DNA from: Thelonectria olida | Lineage: Eukaryota > Ascomycota > Sordariomycetes > Hypocreales > Nectriaceae | Direction of reading: 5' to 3' | Assembly (NCBI GenBank): GCA_020736575.1 | Contig: JAGPYM010000011.1 | Span: forward strand, 992,001-1,056,000 | Length of the DNA: 64,000 nucleotides | Shown here: one piece after another, positions 35,620 to 45,957 of the stretch | Layout: every line of letters starts with the position of its first letter | Numbering within the stretch: the stretch's first letter is position 1 | Program-made: the position numbers and the translations under genes | Notes under the pieces: model-generated | What the model was told of the DNA's origin: nothing | Seen by the model: only the letters and a program-made list of their open reading frames with translations | Databases searched by the model: none

Positions 35620-37472
35620 GGCTTGGATTCACAAGGCTGGCCAAAGAAAGAGCGGTAGACGAGCCTTGCTTCTCCAGCAAACGATTTCAAGGAAAAAGAA
35701 AGTAAAAGAGAGAATGAAGATCAGCGTAAAAGTGGCCGTGCCGGGATGAACATGTCCCAAGATGCGCGCAGGTGGGACGCTTCGGCCTCCGGGGCCTTCG
35801 GAGAGATATCTGCAGAAACAACGGAGCAGGCATCTGATCGGGGAAGCCAAAAACTCGTCGACACACACTCGGTTCATGTTAAAATCTTCATGTCAAGGCG
35901 TCGCCACTAGCCCTGGATGGTGGCTTCGGGGCGTACGAGTAAAGGATGGGTGGGCCAATGCCACGCATGTGGTGCTGCCGCATCCCGGATGGCAGAGACT
36001 TATTAGTGACCACATAAGGTAGGACAAGTCAAGACAAGTCAGGGCAAGTCATGGCAAGTCAGGGCAAACCGGGACAAGGCAAGTCAAGCCAAGTCAAGAA
36101 CTGGCATCCATTCTCCATAGCCACCCCGCCTGGATGACAGACAGCAGCTCCCCCGAGGTAAAGCCTGCCCAGTGTGCCCACAGATCTCTCCAAACGAAGC
36201 AGGCCGAGAATGAAACCGGCCCAGGGTCCCACCACATGAGTGTCATCTGAATCTGACACGGTCGCGGTGGTCATGAACGGTCCGGGGAACAACCGGACGG
36301 AGCATATGCAGGAACAAACGAACAAGGCCAATGAGCCGACGAGCCATGTGTTTGGAGGTGCGGAAGCACATGTGTTTGCTGCGAACTTACCCCTTCTCCA
36401 CCACGGCACCATTGCCGACTCGGCCGGGCCGCGTTGCCCCTCGGCAGTTTTGTCGGCGTTTGACTAATGGAGGAGGGATGGAAGTCAAATATCGACGGGC
36501 GTTGAAGTGGTTGTGTTCCTTTGCTACCATGTCTCACGTTGGATTGATGATGGTGATGTGCTCTCCGGAGAGAAACTTCTTTCCTTTCACCAACGCATCG
36601 TAAGGTCCTTGACTCCCTGCCCTTGCAACCTTGATCGACAGATGGATCATGGCGTCTTCTAGATCAAGGCAATGTGGGGTTCGTTCATCGTTCCGACAAA
36701 AGAGTTGAGAGAGTCTTCGTACGAAATCACGACATGGACTCCTCCTCAGCCCTCGCAAAGGGGCATCAGGGGCTCGCTTGGGTCGCTTCTCATGCATCAA
36801 ACAACCGGTAATGGCGTGTCACCGCGTCCCCGAGCCACGGGCGCCCGTGGTCTGACCTCGCCTCCGGGCCCAACGAGTCGCTAAGCCCAGACTCGATCCC
36901 GTTTTCGGCAAAGGCTCCGATCTCTCCATGTGAATCATCCGCGCGGAGGCCCTGGATTTAACCCTGGCAAGCAGTTGAGCCCGAATCTAATGGGGCCGGG
37001 CCATTCCCACCTTCCGACGTCTGACGGTCCATGTTTCAATCTCCGAGCCGCTGCGACGGGTCGATACCAAAGAGGTGGTTATCGCCACATGTATTTTTCG
37101 CCAGAAGCAGATCCTCGCGAGGGAATTACCTTATTTTCTCGGACTATACCCAGTAGCGCGGCGCGCCGACTCAACCGACGCGGATGCATAGCTGGTGCTG
37201 CCCATTTCCAAGACGAGGTTGACTCGAGACTTACATGGGGAGAATTATCGGAACACATAAATGGAAATGGTTCCGCTTGGTAAACATAGTGTCCCTGATA
37301 CCCTTGCCATTCTTAATGTCAAGACTAATGCCAAGAATAGAGTCTTGAAGCTATTGCATACTATCGCCTTGGATCCTTCACCTTGATTCAGGAGCGTTTC
37401 TCAGTTGCACAACGACACGTGGCCAGAACAAGCCCGGCGACTCGGTAGATTGATATGGATGAAACAGAACAG
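35620..37472. other. Intergenic region with simple repeat
   Basis: About 1.85 kb. Contains the receptor promoter and a 10-bp tandem repeat (36021-36098). No gene with recognisable features; the Zn2Cys6 gene stop lies at 37473. Confidence 0.4.
36021..36098. repeat. 10-bp tandem repeat, GGCAAGTCA-type
   Basis: Imperfect direct repeats with unit near AGGGCAAGTC (AGGACAAGTC, AAGACAAGTC, AGGGCAAGTC, ATGGCAAGTC, then degenerate copies). Simple-sequence expansion in the receptor's upstream DNA. Confidence 0.8.
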
Positions 37473-39344
37473 CTACCAAAGCATCATGACATCCTTGGAC
37501 GAGAATGGCAAACACGCATGCCACCGCTCGTTCACATCACCCCCCAGCTTCCGGTTGGACCACAGCTCCCTCACCAACAGGGAGAACTTTTTCCATATTA
37601 GCAACCCAGACCTCTTTGCGAAAACATCCAGACACGCCAGCATCCTGCTCTGCAGCGCAGGGCGATGCGTCTCAAACGCTATAAACGCAATCGGCCACAG
37701 CAGGGGCGAAAAGGGACGGTCGGTGATCGTCTCCAACGCCTCCATGTACGGGAGTGATTCTTCCACCAGCGTCTGGACTTCCTCCAAAGGAACCCCTTTT
37801 AATGTGCGCTTGAGGTAGATTATTGCCGCGTAGTAGTAGGTGTAGGCGTGGTGGTAGACCAAGTCCTCGTGCTGCTGGTCTCTTGTGAAGGCTCTCCTCT
37901 TTGGTGCCGAGAGAAGCAACTCGAGCTCTAGACGGTCAAGACTCTGCGCCTTGAGATGCTCTCCATCCCAGGGCAGATGATTCTCTACCTGCAAGCAGTT
38001 CATCGAGTAGATTCTCTGCAGCAGCGGCTGCGGGAGGCCGTAGGTGCCCTCGAGAATGTACGGCTGCGGTTGGAAAATCGGATCATAACGGACGTCCCAC
38101 ATGCTCTGGGAGTCGGGCAATAGCTGCGATTGAAGAAGTATAGCTGTAGCCATGAAGAGCTGGTAGATGATGGACGCCGCCTCTGTCCGATGCCAGACGT
38201 GATTCTCAATGTGATTCACCCACTCTACAGCCCCTTGGATGTGTAGCCGCCAGAAAGGGGTAGGCACGATGATAGCCTCGTTGAATAGACACATGAGAAT
38301 GGAGGCCAGAATACTCACACATTGAGACTCGTCATTTGACTGGATATTTTTACTTAGGTGAGCAATGCCGACGTTGTGGTGTTCCAGGCCGAGAGCTTCA
38401 AAGGCTCCTTTTGATTCTGCTGCAGTCTCGATTTTGGCCAGGTGGAATGCAGATGCCGAGCAAATGAGGTGGAATAGAGCAGTCGCGCCGGTTGACGATG
38501 CCGAGTCGGCTTGGACGCCCTCGAGAGCGAGCGGGATGAGAACAGTCCGCAGCGGATTGTGCATTCCGGGGATGGGACCCAGCGCATCGCACAGATGAAG
38601 ATTCCAATGTTCAATGAGTTGACACTGCAGGCCGGGATCGGAGAGCGTATCCAGGTGCCGCCGGCTACTTTGACATGGCGTGAACGTGTCTGACCAGTCG
38701 ATATCTTGGCATATTGGCGTTGGGGCTTGGTGAGGAGGCAGCCACATGACATCTGAGTATCCCACGCCATCCAGCGGCGATGGTGGCGAGTAGACTCTAG
38801 CGTCCAGGGTTTCCTGGAACAGACTTAGGAACCCGTCCCCGGTCGCACACTCTTGGGGTTGCTCTGACCACGTCCAGGTCGGTGTCGATATGGCGACATC
38901 CTGGTCTGATGCTCTCGGAGAATTGCCTCGGTCGGAGCCCAGTTCCCCATGGGGCCGTTGAGCATGAAGAGGCTCCGTTTCCGCTTCGGGCTCACATTGA
39001 ACGTCTGCGTGGTCCTTTTGCCTGTCGGTTTCACTCTCTGTGCTGTCGGGTGCTGTTTGTTCGACCAAGATGGCGTCTGAGGAGGAGACGCTTGCGTCTG
39101 GCGGATTCCCAACTTCTTCGTCAATGTCGTTTTGCGTTTTTAGCCGGAAACCAGACGGCTCCTGGCATAGAGTCCACGAGAGTCTTGTGCTGTATCCACT
39201 GCAAGAGGAGCCCGACTTCTGGCACTGCAGGCATAGAGGTTTGGTCTTGTCGCACTGGACATGCTTTGCTCTGCACGTCCAGCAGCCGAGTGGTTGTGAT
39301 TTTGCAGGACTCGAGCCCAAGGTGGGAGACCGGACAGAAGCCAT
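37473..39344 (-). CDS. Zn(II)2Cys6 transcription factor
   Basis: Intronless frame of 623 aa from the ATG at 39344. The binuclear zinc cluster is near the N-terminus (GCWTCRAKHVQCDKTKPLCLQCQKSGSSC, six Cys with C-x2-C-x6-C spacing), followed by a polar linker and a helical fungal-specific transcription factor region with segments such as FHLICSASAFHLAKIE and MCLFNEAIIVPTPFWRLHIQGA. Nuclear regulator; targets unknown. It neighbours a second zinc-cluster regulator and three reductase genes, so a role in that locus is plausible but not shown. The upstream in-frame extension to 39557 is not family-like. Confidence 0.88.
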   Translation of the reverse strand: MASVRSPTLGSSPAKSQPLGCWTCRAKHVQCDKTKPLCLQCQKSGSSCSGYSTRLSWTLCQEPSGFRLKTQNDIDEEVGNPPDASVSSSDAILVEQTAPDSTESETDRQKDHADVQCEPEAETEPLHAQRPHGELGSDRGNSPRASDQDVAISTPTWTWSEQPQECATGDGFLSLFQETLDARVYSPPSPLDGVGYSDVMWLPPHQAPTPICQDIDWSDTFTPCQSSRRHLDTLSDPGLQCQLIEHWNLHLCDALGPIPGMHNPLRTVLIPLALEGVQADSASSTGATALFHLICSASAFHLAKIETAAESKGAFEALGLEHHNVGIAHLSKNIQSNDESQCVSILASILMCLFNEAIIVPTPFWRLHIQGAVEWVNHIENHVWHRTEAASIIYQLFMATAILLQSQLLPDSQSMWDVRYDPIFQPQPYILEGTYGLPQPLLQRIYSMNCLQVENHLPWDGEHLKAQSLDRLELELLLSAPKRRAFTRDQQHEDLVYHHAYTYYYAAIIYLKRTLKGVPLEEVQTLVEESLPYMEALETITDRPFSPLLWPIAFIAFETHRPALQSRMLACLDVFAKRSGLLIWKKFSLLVRELWSNRKLGGDVNERWHACLPFSSKDVMMLW

Positions 39345-39796
39345 TCTTGTGTGTTCGTCGCGGTGATGGGGTTTTATTTGAATGACGTTGTTGAACAGCT
39401 TTATGGATGTAGGCTGATGAGTCTCCCCAGGACACCTCGGACTTGCTGGATCCTGGTCTGAATGACGGTCCATGGCCATTGTAATTGGCCAAAGGCATCT
39501 GCTGGTTCCATTCACACACCATTTGGAGCAGTCTACCCCGGTCTGCTCTAACGTCACCCACGGACTCCGGCGTAAACTACTGTAAGCGGCATAGACTTAC
39601 TAAGAGCTCTCGCTATCTTACATAATGCGCACACCAGTGGAAGCCGTTTGCCCGGGACAGCGATCAACTGTAGCATTGAAAACCGGGTGGACAAGACTCT
39701 TTGATTATACACTGCTGGTGGAAGTGACCGTATCCCGTGCGGAGCTGGAAGAAACATCACTGCTCATCGCCAATGGCATTCACTTCTCGAGTTAGT
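39345..39796. other. Spacer between two regulator genes
   Basis: Promoter of the 37473-39344 gene and 3' side of the next (both minus). Near 39561 there is CGGACTCCG, a shorter-spaced relative of the CGG-N4-CCG motif in the cluster promoters; it may be chance. Confidence 0.4.
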
Positions 39797-41196
39797 TCAC
39801 AGACACAGCACAGTGAAAACCAAGGGCCCTTTGTACTTGCCTTCCGCCATCAGCATCATGCCAAACTCGTCCGCTTCTGCAAGCCACATCTCGCTCCTCT
39901 CATCGAGACTGCCACCAGGGTTGATCTCGAAAAACTCGGCCATCTTGTAGCTCCCATCCTTCCATTGCCGGAGCCACTCGTCGTAGAGTCGTTTCCATGC
40001 TTTTTCGTTGGTTTCTCTCCAAAGATAGCGAGGTGCGGGAGCGGGCAATGGGCCGAGCTCGAAGCAGGTGAGAGTCGGGTATCCGTGTAGAATGGACCAC
40101 GCCCACTCGAGATGGTGAAATGCGATGATGGTCCTGCGCTTGGACGAGACTATCGCCCATTGCTTCCATGGTGGGATGGTTTGGTTTGACTCTTGTTCCA
40201 AAAAGAGACCTGTTGCTGCCAGGTGATGCTTAACATCCCATGCTCCGACTAATAACTGTGCATCCACAGGGTGCCTCAAGTTGTCGGTTTGGCCTATCCC
40301 AAATAGGAGAATGGTCAGTAGAACTAGGATGGACTGTGCTGTCGCGAGAAGATCCGACTTGTTATATGATGAATGCTTGAGGCCATGCTTGGTGAGTAAA
40401 TTCTTTCCTTGGAACGTCTGTGGACGGCGCATCACATACCTCGTCAAGAAGCCTTCGCACCTCCTGGAGAATAGTGTCTCGAACCAAGCTACGGCTACCA
40501 TCCGTATGCCCAGCCCACATCTTGACAAGCGTGTAGCAGTTGGCCAACGGCGTGGGTACCCCCTCCGATAACTGCAGTCTGTGTAATATTGGTGGCAGCT
40601 GGTCAGTGTCATGGGCGGCCATTAGTCTTGGCCATGATTTCAGGACTCTGATGACAAAGTGCATTGTGTGCTTGACGACCACATCGGAACTCGGAGCGCT
40701 GGGTGCGGTCCCTAGAAGGACCTGGCGACGATGGTCGGATATAACCAATCGAGGTGGAATTCTTTCAGCCGCGGGCGAGGAGGCAGCTTCAGGTGATTCA
40801 TTGCCAGGCGAAGAAGCGGGTTCATTCAGCTCGCCACCGTCCCTATGCAGATGCTCGTCGGTACCTAGGGTGTCACCTTGCGTCGAAGCCGACGCTGTGA
40901 TACTCTCCCGCGATACAAACTCGCATCTGAGAACGCGAGTCTGACATCTGCCGCAGCTTGGTTGCTGCAAGTCGCAACGCAACTTGGAAGCAGAGCATTG
41001 GCGACAGGCCTTTTGTCTGGATGGGGGCTTGATATTATTCAAGCATCGCTTTGAGTGTCTGACCAGTGATGACTCTGAAATGAGTTGGCCGGCTATGTTA
41101 TTGGGGCTTCATTTATAGTGAGTGCGTCTGAGACTTACTCTGCGTGAACCGTTGAGAGCAACGGAAGCAAGTCAGCGGGTCGGTTTGTGACGCCAT
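39797..41196 (-). CDS. C2HC + Zn(II)2Cys6 dual-finger transcription factor
   Basis: Three exons (41139-41196, 40440-41074, 39797-40387) give 427 aa. Splicing of the first short exon creates an N-terminal C2HC zinc finger, LTCFRCSQRFTQKSSLVRHSKRC (C-x2-C...H-x4-C). It is followed directly by a Zn2Cys6 cluster, ACRQCSASKLRCDLQQPSCGRCQTRVLRC. The rest is a linker and a helical regulatory region. Tandem C2H2/C2HC plus Zn2Cys6 fingers form a known fungal regulator class. It is divergently transcribed from the SDR at 41588, with 391 bases between the ATGs, and that region holds CGG-N4-CCG sites. It is therefore the best candidate for regulator of the local reductase genes. Confidence 0.85.
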
Positions 41197-41375
41197 GCCG
41201 GCGCTGGCTATTGCAGTCAGCTCAGCAAACACTGGGCTATTATCGACGGGGTTCGCGGTTGCGTGACTCGGTCCATCGTCCAAGGAGTTGCGAGTTTAAT
41301 GTGAAACCTGTCGTCTCGGATGTCCGGGTGAGTGAGTGCATCTGAGGCCTTATCACCCCCCCGCACGTCAGCTAT

Positions 41376-41395
41376 CGGACTTCGGAGTTCCGGGT
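41376..41395. promoter_or_regulatory. CGG-N4-CGG-N4-CCG site (putative Zn2Cys6 binding)
   Basis: CGGACTTCGGAGTTCCG has three CGG/CCG triplets four bases apart. The 14-mer TCGGAGTTCCGGGT at 41382-41395 recurs exactly at 44261-44274 in the other divergent promoter of the cluster. Zinc-cluster factors typically bind paired CGG triplets; the link to the 39797-41196 regulator is inference. Confidence 0.55.
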
Positions 41396-41514
41396 ATAGT
41401 GTCGTTGGTCAACAGCGCATCAAGACTGACAAATATCGAACAGATGAAGGTGAATTTCCAATCATGAATTCTTATTTCGAATGCATATTGTGAAATAAAA
41501 CATCTGAGCAGACA

Positions 41515-41520
41515 TATAAA
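41515..41520 (+). promoter_or_regulatory. TATA box of the SDR gene
   Basis: TATAAA 68 bases upstream of the ATG at 41588. Confidence 0.4.
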
Positions 41521-41587
41521 CTCATATCGCGCGCAAAATCTTGAGAATAATCCAACCAGAACAACAAATCGGACAGTTCAAGCCAAG

Positions 41588-42675
41588 ATGCCCAGCTACC
41601 TCATCACCGGAGCCTCTAGAGGCCTTGGAGTATGTTTAGCGACCATGGATCATGACGCCGATATCTAACCGCTCTGCATAGTATGCCTTTCTCAAGCTTC
41701 TTGCCTCGGACTCGGCCAATACTGTCATTGGACTCGTCCGAGACGTGAAAACCACCAAAGCTCGCCTCGTCGAGGATGGTGTTATGAACGCCCATATTAT
41801 CGCCGCAGACCTCATCGATACTTCATCGCTCAGAAGGGCATCGGAGACAGCAGACCTTATTCTGGGCGACGCAGGTCTAGATGTGCTCATTAACAATGCC
41901 GCTTATGTTAGCCAGGTAACGGCTCTCAAGTCGCTCCAACACTTGTAAATGGCGCCTTCGAGCCATGTGTCATTTTGGGTCTTTGGCTAATAGACCCTTT
42001 GTAGTGAGCAAGATCCGCAGACAGTCATCGACGACGCCCAGAAGAGCTTCGACGTAAATATTTTTGGTGTTCTTCAGACAGTGTTTGCATTTCTGCCACT
42101 TATCAAAAGAGGAACATTAAAGAAGGTCGTTGCTATCTCAAGCGGCATGGGTGACATTGGTGAGTTTGTTACCGCAACCTGTTTCTTGGACACACGGATG
42201 AGGCCTTGCCAACATTGGCTGTCCATTTGAGTTCATAGTAACTGACCATGTAAAGATTTCATCAATGAGTCGAAGCTCGCAAATGCAGTGCCTTACGCTC
42301 TCAGCAAAGCTGCCCTCAGCACCCTGTTTGCGAAGCTCAATGCCACTTATGAAAGTCAAGGAATCTTATTCATTTCGATATGCCCGGGATTGGTCGATAC
42401 CGCCCAAGGTTCACAAAATCGTAAGTACCGTAACGGTATTTCTTGTACTCTTATCTGCCTCATGGTCCAGATCTAACTCGAAACAAGTATCCAGCGATGA
42501 TGCTGCATTGCTGGAGAGAATCAATGCACAGTTTGCGGTGTATGCGCCAGGCTTCAAGGCATCGGAGCCATCCGCGTCTGCCGAAAGTGTTTTGGAAGCC
42601 ATCAATCGCTCGTCAATTGAAGGAGGGCATGGGGGTTCGTTCCTCAGCCACAACGGGACCAAGCGATGGATGTGA
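41588..42675 (+). CDS. Short-chain dehydrogenase/reductase
   Basis: NAD(P)-dependent SDR of the classical type. Five exons (41588-41629, 41682-41944, 42005-42159, 42256-42420, 42488-42675) give 270 aa. Cofactor motif TGASRGLG at the N-terminus, NNAAY, catalytic Ser in AISSGMGD, and YALSK (Tyr-x3-Lys), followed by ICPGLVDT. It resembles the fungal ketoreductase group to which nor-1-like enzymes belong; the substrate is unknown. Divergent from the dual-finger regulator and followed by a saccharopine-dehydrogenase-like reductase in convergent orientation. Confidence 0.88.
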
Positions 42676-43062
42676 TAAGTCATAGTCAATTCTAATACAG
42701 ACACTTGAATTACCTTGTATATTGAAACGAACCACGTGTGTAATACCAGGTTACCTCTTCTCATAATTATATCTTCGTTTTGGAATATCAAAGTAGGTGC
42801 AAAGTGGCCGAGTGTCGCCAAGCTGCTGCCTCGACAAGCTTGCAAACAACTCCGTTGAGGTCTCAAATGCCGCCCTGAGGGACTAACAAATTAAATCATC
42901 AAACTCTCCTATAGTGTTGAATAGTCTGGCGTCAACTGCTCCATGTCATGTCACACGACAGCGCGAATTCTCTCCATGGACCAAAAGTATGGCAACGAGT
43001 AAATTAAAGAAAATGCTCTCTGTATCTAATGAAACGCGTCTATGACTTTGAATAAGCTTTCT
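42676..43062. other. Convergent 3' intergenic region
   Basis: 3' ends of the SDR (plus) and enoyl-reductase-like gene (minus). No gene seen. Confidence 0.5.
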
Positions 43063-44052
43063 TTACAAAAACTTGATCGTTGAGCCCGCAATTGTCTTAA
43101 CAAAGTCATTCCCAAAGACATCAGCAGGTGTCTGAAAGCCTTCCACAAACCGTCCTCCCAAAACCATCTTCGCAGCCTCCACTGACGCAATTGACGTAAA
43201 GGTATACCCGTTCACCGTGTGAAGCACTGCCTGCTTGACTGCCCCGTCTGCAGTAGTCACAATGACGGCCGCATGATATGGGCTGGCCTCCCTCTGCTCG
43301 GCCGTTGGTCCATCTGGCATATTGACAGTGCTTTCAACAAGGAAAGCGTTCCCGGTTACGTGAACAAAGGTTCTAATGTTTGCCACATTGGTCGATCTCC
43401 AGATGGTGATCAAATCTGGCAGCGTGACGGGGTATGCCGCCACAGGTCCCTTTCCATCGTTGAAATCGAACTGAAGGGTGTCCCCTGTATTTTGAGCTGT
43501 CAATCTCCCATCGACACGCTGTAGGCACTCAGTTGTGAGATTCTCCGCGGCGCTTATTGCTGAGCCTCTTGAAATGGACCCAGCGACGAAGAGAGCAATG
43601 TCGATATTGGTAGGAGCCGCGACTTGGTCCACGACATGGCCTGCTAGACAACCCAACATGGCGACACTCCCGCCGCATCCGGGTAAAAGCATGACCTTTG
43701 CCTCCTTTGCCTCGCTGTCTAGCTTCTCCGCAAGCCGATAACTATCCAGCTCTGCGGCAATGTCGAGATAATGCGCCCCTCGTCGTATGCAGGCCTTCAT
43801 TAATGGCTCCGCTGTCCGCATGAATGGGCCAGCGCAGTTGAGTAGAGTTGATACATTCTCTAGAGCCAAGTCGACAAGCTCTGAGTTGGTGACGTCGAAT
43901 ACGCGATATGGTGCATTGAGATGCGAGGAAAAGTCTTTGACAGTGGCCTCGGTTCTTCCAGCCAGCACAAAGTCAATGCCGAGTTTCTTCGCATGGAAGG
44001 TTGCCAGGCGGCCGGTGTAGCCAGTCGCGCCATATATCATTAAGGCGGGCAT
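43063..44052 (-). CDS. Saccharopine dehydrogenase-like reductase (trans-acting enoyl reductase type)
   Basis: Intronless, 329 aa. N-terminal Rossmann motif IYGATGYTGRLA with further NADP-binding text VLAGRTEATV and VSTLLNCAGPFMRTAEPLMKACIRRGAHYLDIAAE, the signature of the saccharopine dehydrogenase NADP-binding family. Fungal and bacterial members include trans-acting enoyl reductases of lipid and polyketide synthesis; no polyketide synthase is in this window. Divergent from the extended SDR at 44546, sharing a 493-base promoter with a TATA-like ATAAATA on the minus strand near 44150. Confidence 0.85.
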   Translation of the reverse strand: MPALMIYGATGYTGRLATFHAKKLGIDFVLAGRTEATVKDFSSHLNAPYRVFDVTNSELVDLALENVSTLLNCAGPFMRTAEPLMKACIRRGAHYLDIAAELDSYRLAEKLDSEAKEAKVMLLPGCGGSVAMLGCLAGHVVDQVAAPTNIDIALFVAGSISRGSAISAAENLTTECLQRVDGRLTAQNTGDTLQFDFNDGKGPVAAYPVTLPDLITIWRSTNVANIRTFVHVTGNAFLVESTVNMPDGPTAEQREASPYHAAVIVTTADGAVKQAVLHTVNGYTFTSIASVEAAKMVLGGRFVEGFQTPADVFGNDFVKTIAGSTIKFL

Positions 44053-44545
44053 GGTGATTCAGAGGAATGAGAATGAAGGACTAAGCGTGAGGTTGAGGTG
44101 TGTCCAGAGAGTAATGGGCTTCATCATCACACACCGCAGCACATATACTATTTATGTCTCGGTGGCATCTCATTTAAGATGTACATTTATGAAGACTATT
44201 AAAGGTTCACGCTCAGAAGTGTATGCAGATTGTGGGGAGCAGTCGACGGTCCCATACAACTCGGAGTTCCGGGTTGCCTCTCACACATACCTTGAACCCC
44301 GATCCCTTCTTTCAGGTCTGGTCTGGTCTTGGCAGGGACAGACCTTCCTCCAACGTCATGTAATGATGAATAATTCTATTGCTTTGAAATGAATGTCAAG
44401 GATGCTTTGAAATCCAGGAGGTCGTTTCTCAACCGATCTGTGAGGGACCAGGGCATGCTTTAAGGAGCATATATGCACACCATCAACAGCATCATGGCAC
44501 AACCCAAAGAGAGTAATACAAACCATCGTTTCCACAATCAATACA
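44053..44545. promoter_or_regulatory. Bidirectional promoter, enoyl reductase / extended SDR
   Basis: 493 bases between two divergent ATGs. It holds a CGG-N4-CCG site at 44261-44274, near its middle. A TATA-like CATATATG lies near 44468 for the plus-strand gene. Confidence 0.55.
44261..44274. promoter_or_regulatory. CGG-N4-CCG site shared with the 41.4 kb promoter
   Basis: TCGGAGTTCCGGGT is identical over 14 bases to 41382-41395. The core CGG-AGTT-CCG is an inverted repeat of CGG triplets. Occurrence in both divergent promoters of neighbouring reductase genes suggests a common regulator; binding is not shown. Confidence 0.55.
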
Positions 44546-45713
44546 ATGAGAATAAGCAACCCAGCCATCCCTCTAGACTCGGTCGTCGTCGTCATAGGCG
44601 CCAACGGCTTCATCGCCTTGGAGACTTGCGAGAAACTCCTCCAGGCCGGCTACCGCGTTCGAGGCACTGTCCGCGACGTCCAGAAGCACCACGGCTGGAT
44701 GCATGCCCTTTTTGATAAGAAATGGCCAGGAAAGTTCGAGCTCGAGCTTGTTGCTGACTTTGAAGAGGATGCGGCATTTGACCGGGCGTTTAAAGGTGAG
44801 TGTCTTCCCAGCGTTGAACAAATCTGTTCACTAAGGCATTAACGTGGAACGTTTAGGAGCGACCGGAGTGATGTACGTTTCTACACCAATTGCTTTTGAC
44901 GCAGAGCCGGCAAACTTCTGGGACCCTGTAGTCAAAGGCACTATCAATACGCTCGAGGCAGCAGCTCGCGCTGGAGTGAAGCGGTACGTCCTGAGCTCCA
45001 GCTCGAAGGCGGTCGAGTCGACCAGGTACAACGACCCTCACAACATCACCGCCGAGACTTGGAATCATGAGGAGTTGCAAAAGGCAAAGAGCGAGCCAAC
45101 GGTTCCCACCTTTGAGCGGACGTTGAGCGTGTATTCTGCCGGTAGAACCCTTGCAGAGTTGGCTTTTTGGTCTTGGATAAGAGAAACCAATCCCCCATTC
45201 GTGGCAAACTGTGTGGTTCCCGATGGTAATTTCGGCCGTCTTCTTGACGCTGGGAATACCAATACCACGGCAAAATCCTCCAACGGAATGTTGAAGCGCG
45301 CTCTGCAGGGCGACTGGCAAACTGTGCTTCCAAAACTCGGTTAGTTGCCTCGTTGCCGTGAAATGACTGCCTTGACTCAGTTAATGCTAACGATTGGAAC
45401 AGCATACTTTGTCGATGTGCAAGACACAGCTCGTTTGTTGGTGGCAGCTGTTGGGTCGAACTCGATTGCAAACGAGCGAATCTTTGCCTACCGCCACCAA
45501 GCGACCTGGAACGACTTGCGGCGTCGAGTCCGCGAGTTGTACCCAGATCGACCAGGTCTTGTACGGGGAGAAGACCTTGATATCGACGGAAGGGACTTGT
45601 CAAATGCGGAAGAGCCAATTCGGCGTGCGGAGGAAATTTTGAAGGAAGTCGGGGCGTCTGGCTTTACATCTGAGACAGATATACTCCGTGATTTTATAAC
45701 GTCCCTCTATTAG
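44546..45713 (+). CDS. NAD-dependent epimerase/dihydroflavonol reductase-like extended SDR
   Basis: Three exons (44546-44795, 44857-45339, 45403-45713) give 347 aa. N-terminal GANGFIALETCEKLLQAGYRVRGTVRD is the extended-SDR cofactor site; then VMYVSTPIAFDAEP, GVKRYVLSSSSKAV and a Tyr in the LSVYSAGRTLAE catalytic segment. In place of the usual YxxxK it reads YSAGR, so the Lys is replaced by Arg and activity should be checked. Members reduce aldehydes or ketones in secondary metabolism. It is the last gene of the putative reductase cluster. Confidence 0.85.
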
Positions 45714-45957
45714 TACTGGCTATTTTGGTCAGCGGATATGGGAGTGTTAGAAAGGAGAGAGTGTTTTGTCCAGCTGACCGCGACTTGATTCCTTTCTGAA
45801 AGTATTCAAGCATGCGATTCCAGAAGTGGTGAATAATACTTGAGTAGCACCATTACTTTCACGACAGCAGTATGAGAATTCAGTACACATAAGACCATTC
45901 CGTATAAATGCCTTCTGGATATACTTACACCCTCCTATCGCTACTCAGAGCCTGGTC

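Larger units (their letters stand above)
41197..41587. promoter_or_regulatory. Bidirectional promoter, regulator / SDR
   Basis: 391 bases between two divergent ATGs. It carries the CGG-triplet site at 41376-41395 and a TATAAA at 41515-41520, 68 bases before the SDR ATG. Confidence 0.6.

Noticed and set aside
37473..45713. Full secondary-metabolite gene cluster
   Set aside because: No synthase of any backbone class is present; only regulators and reductases are seen.
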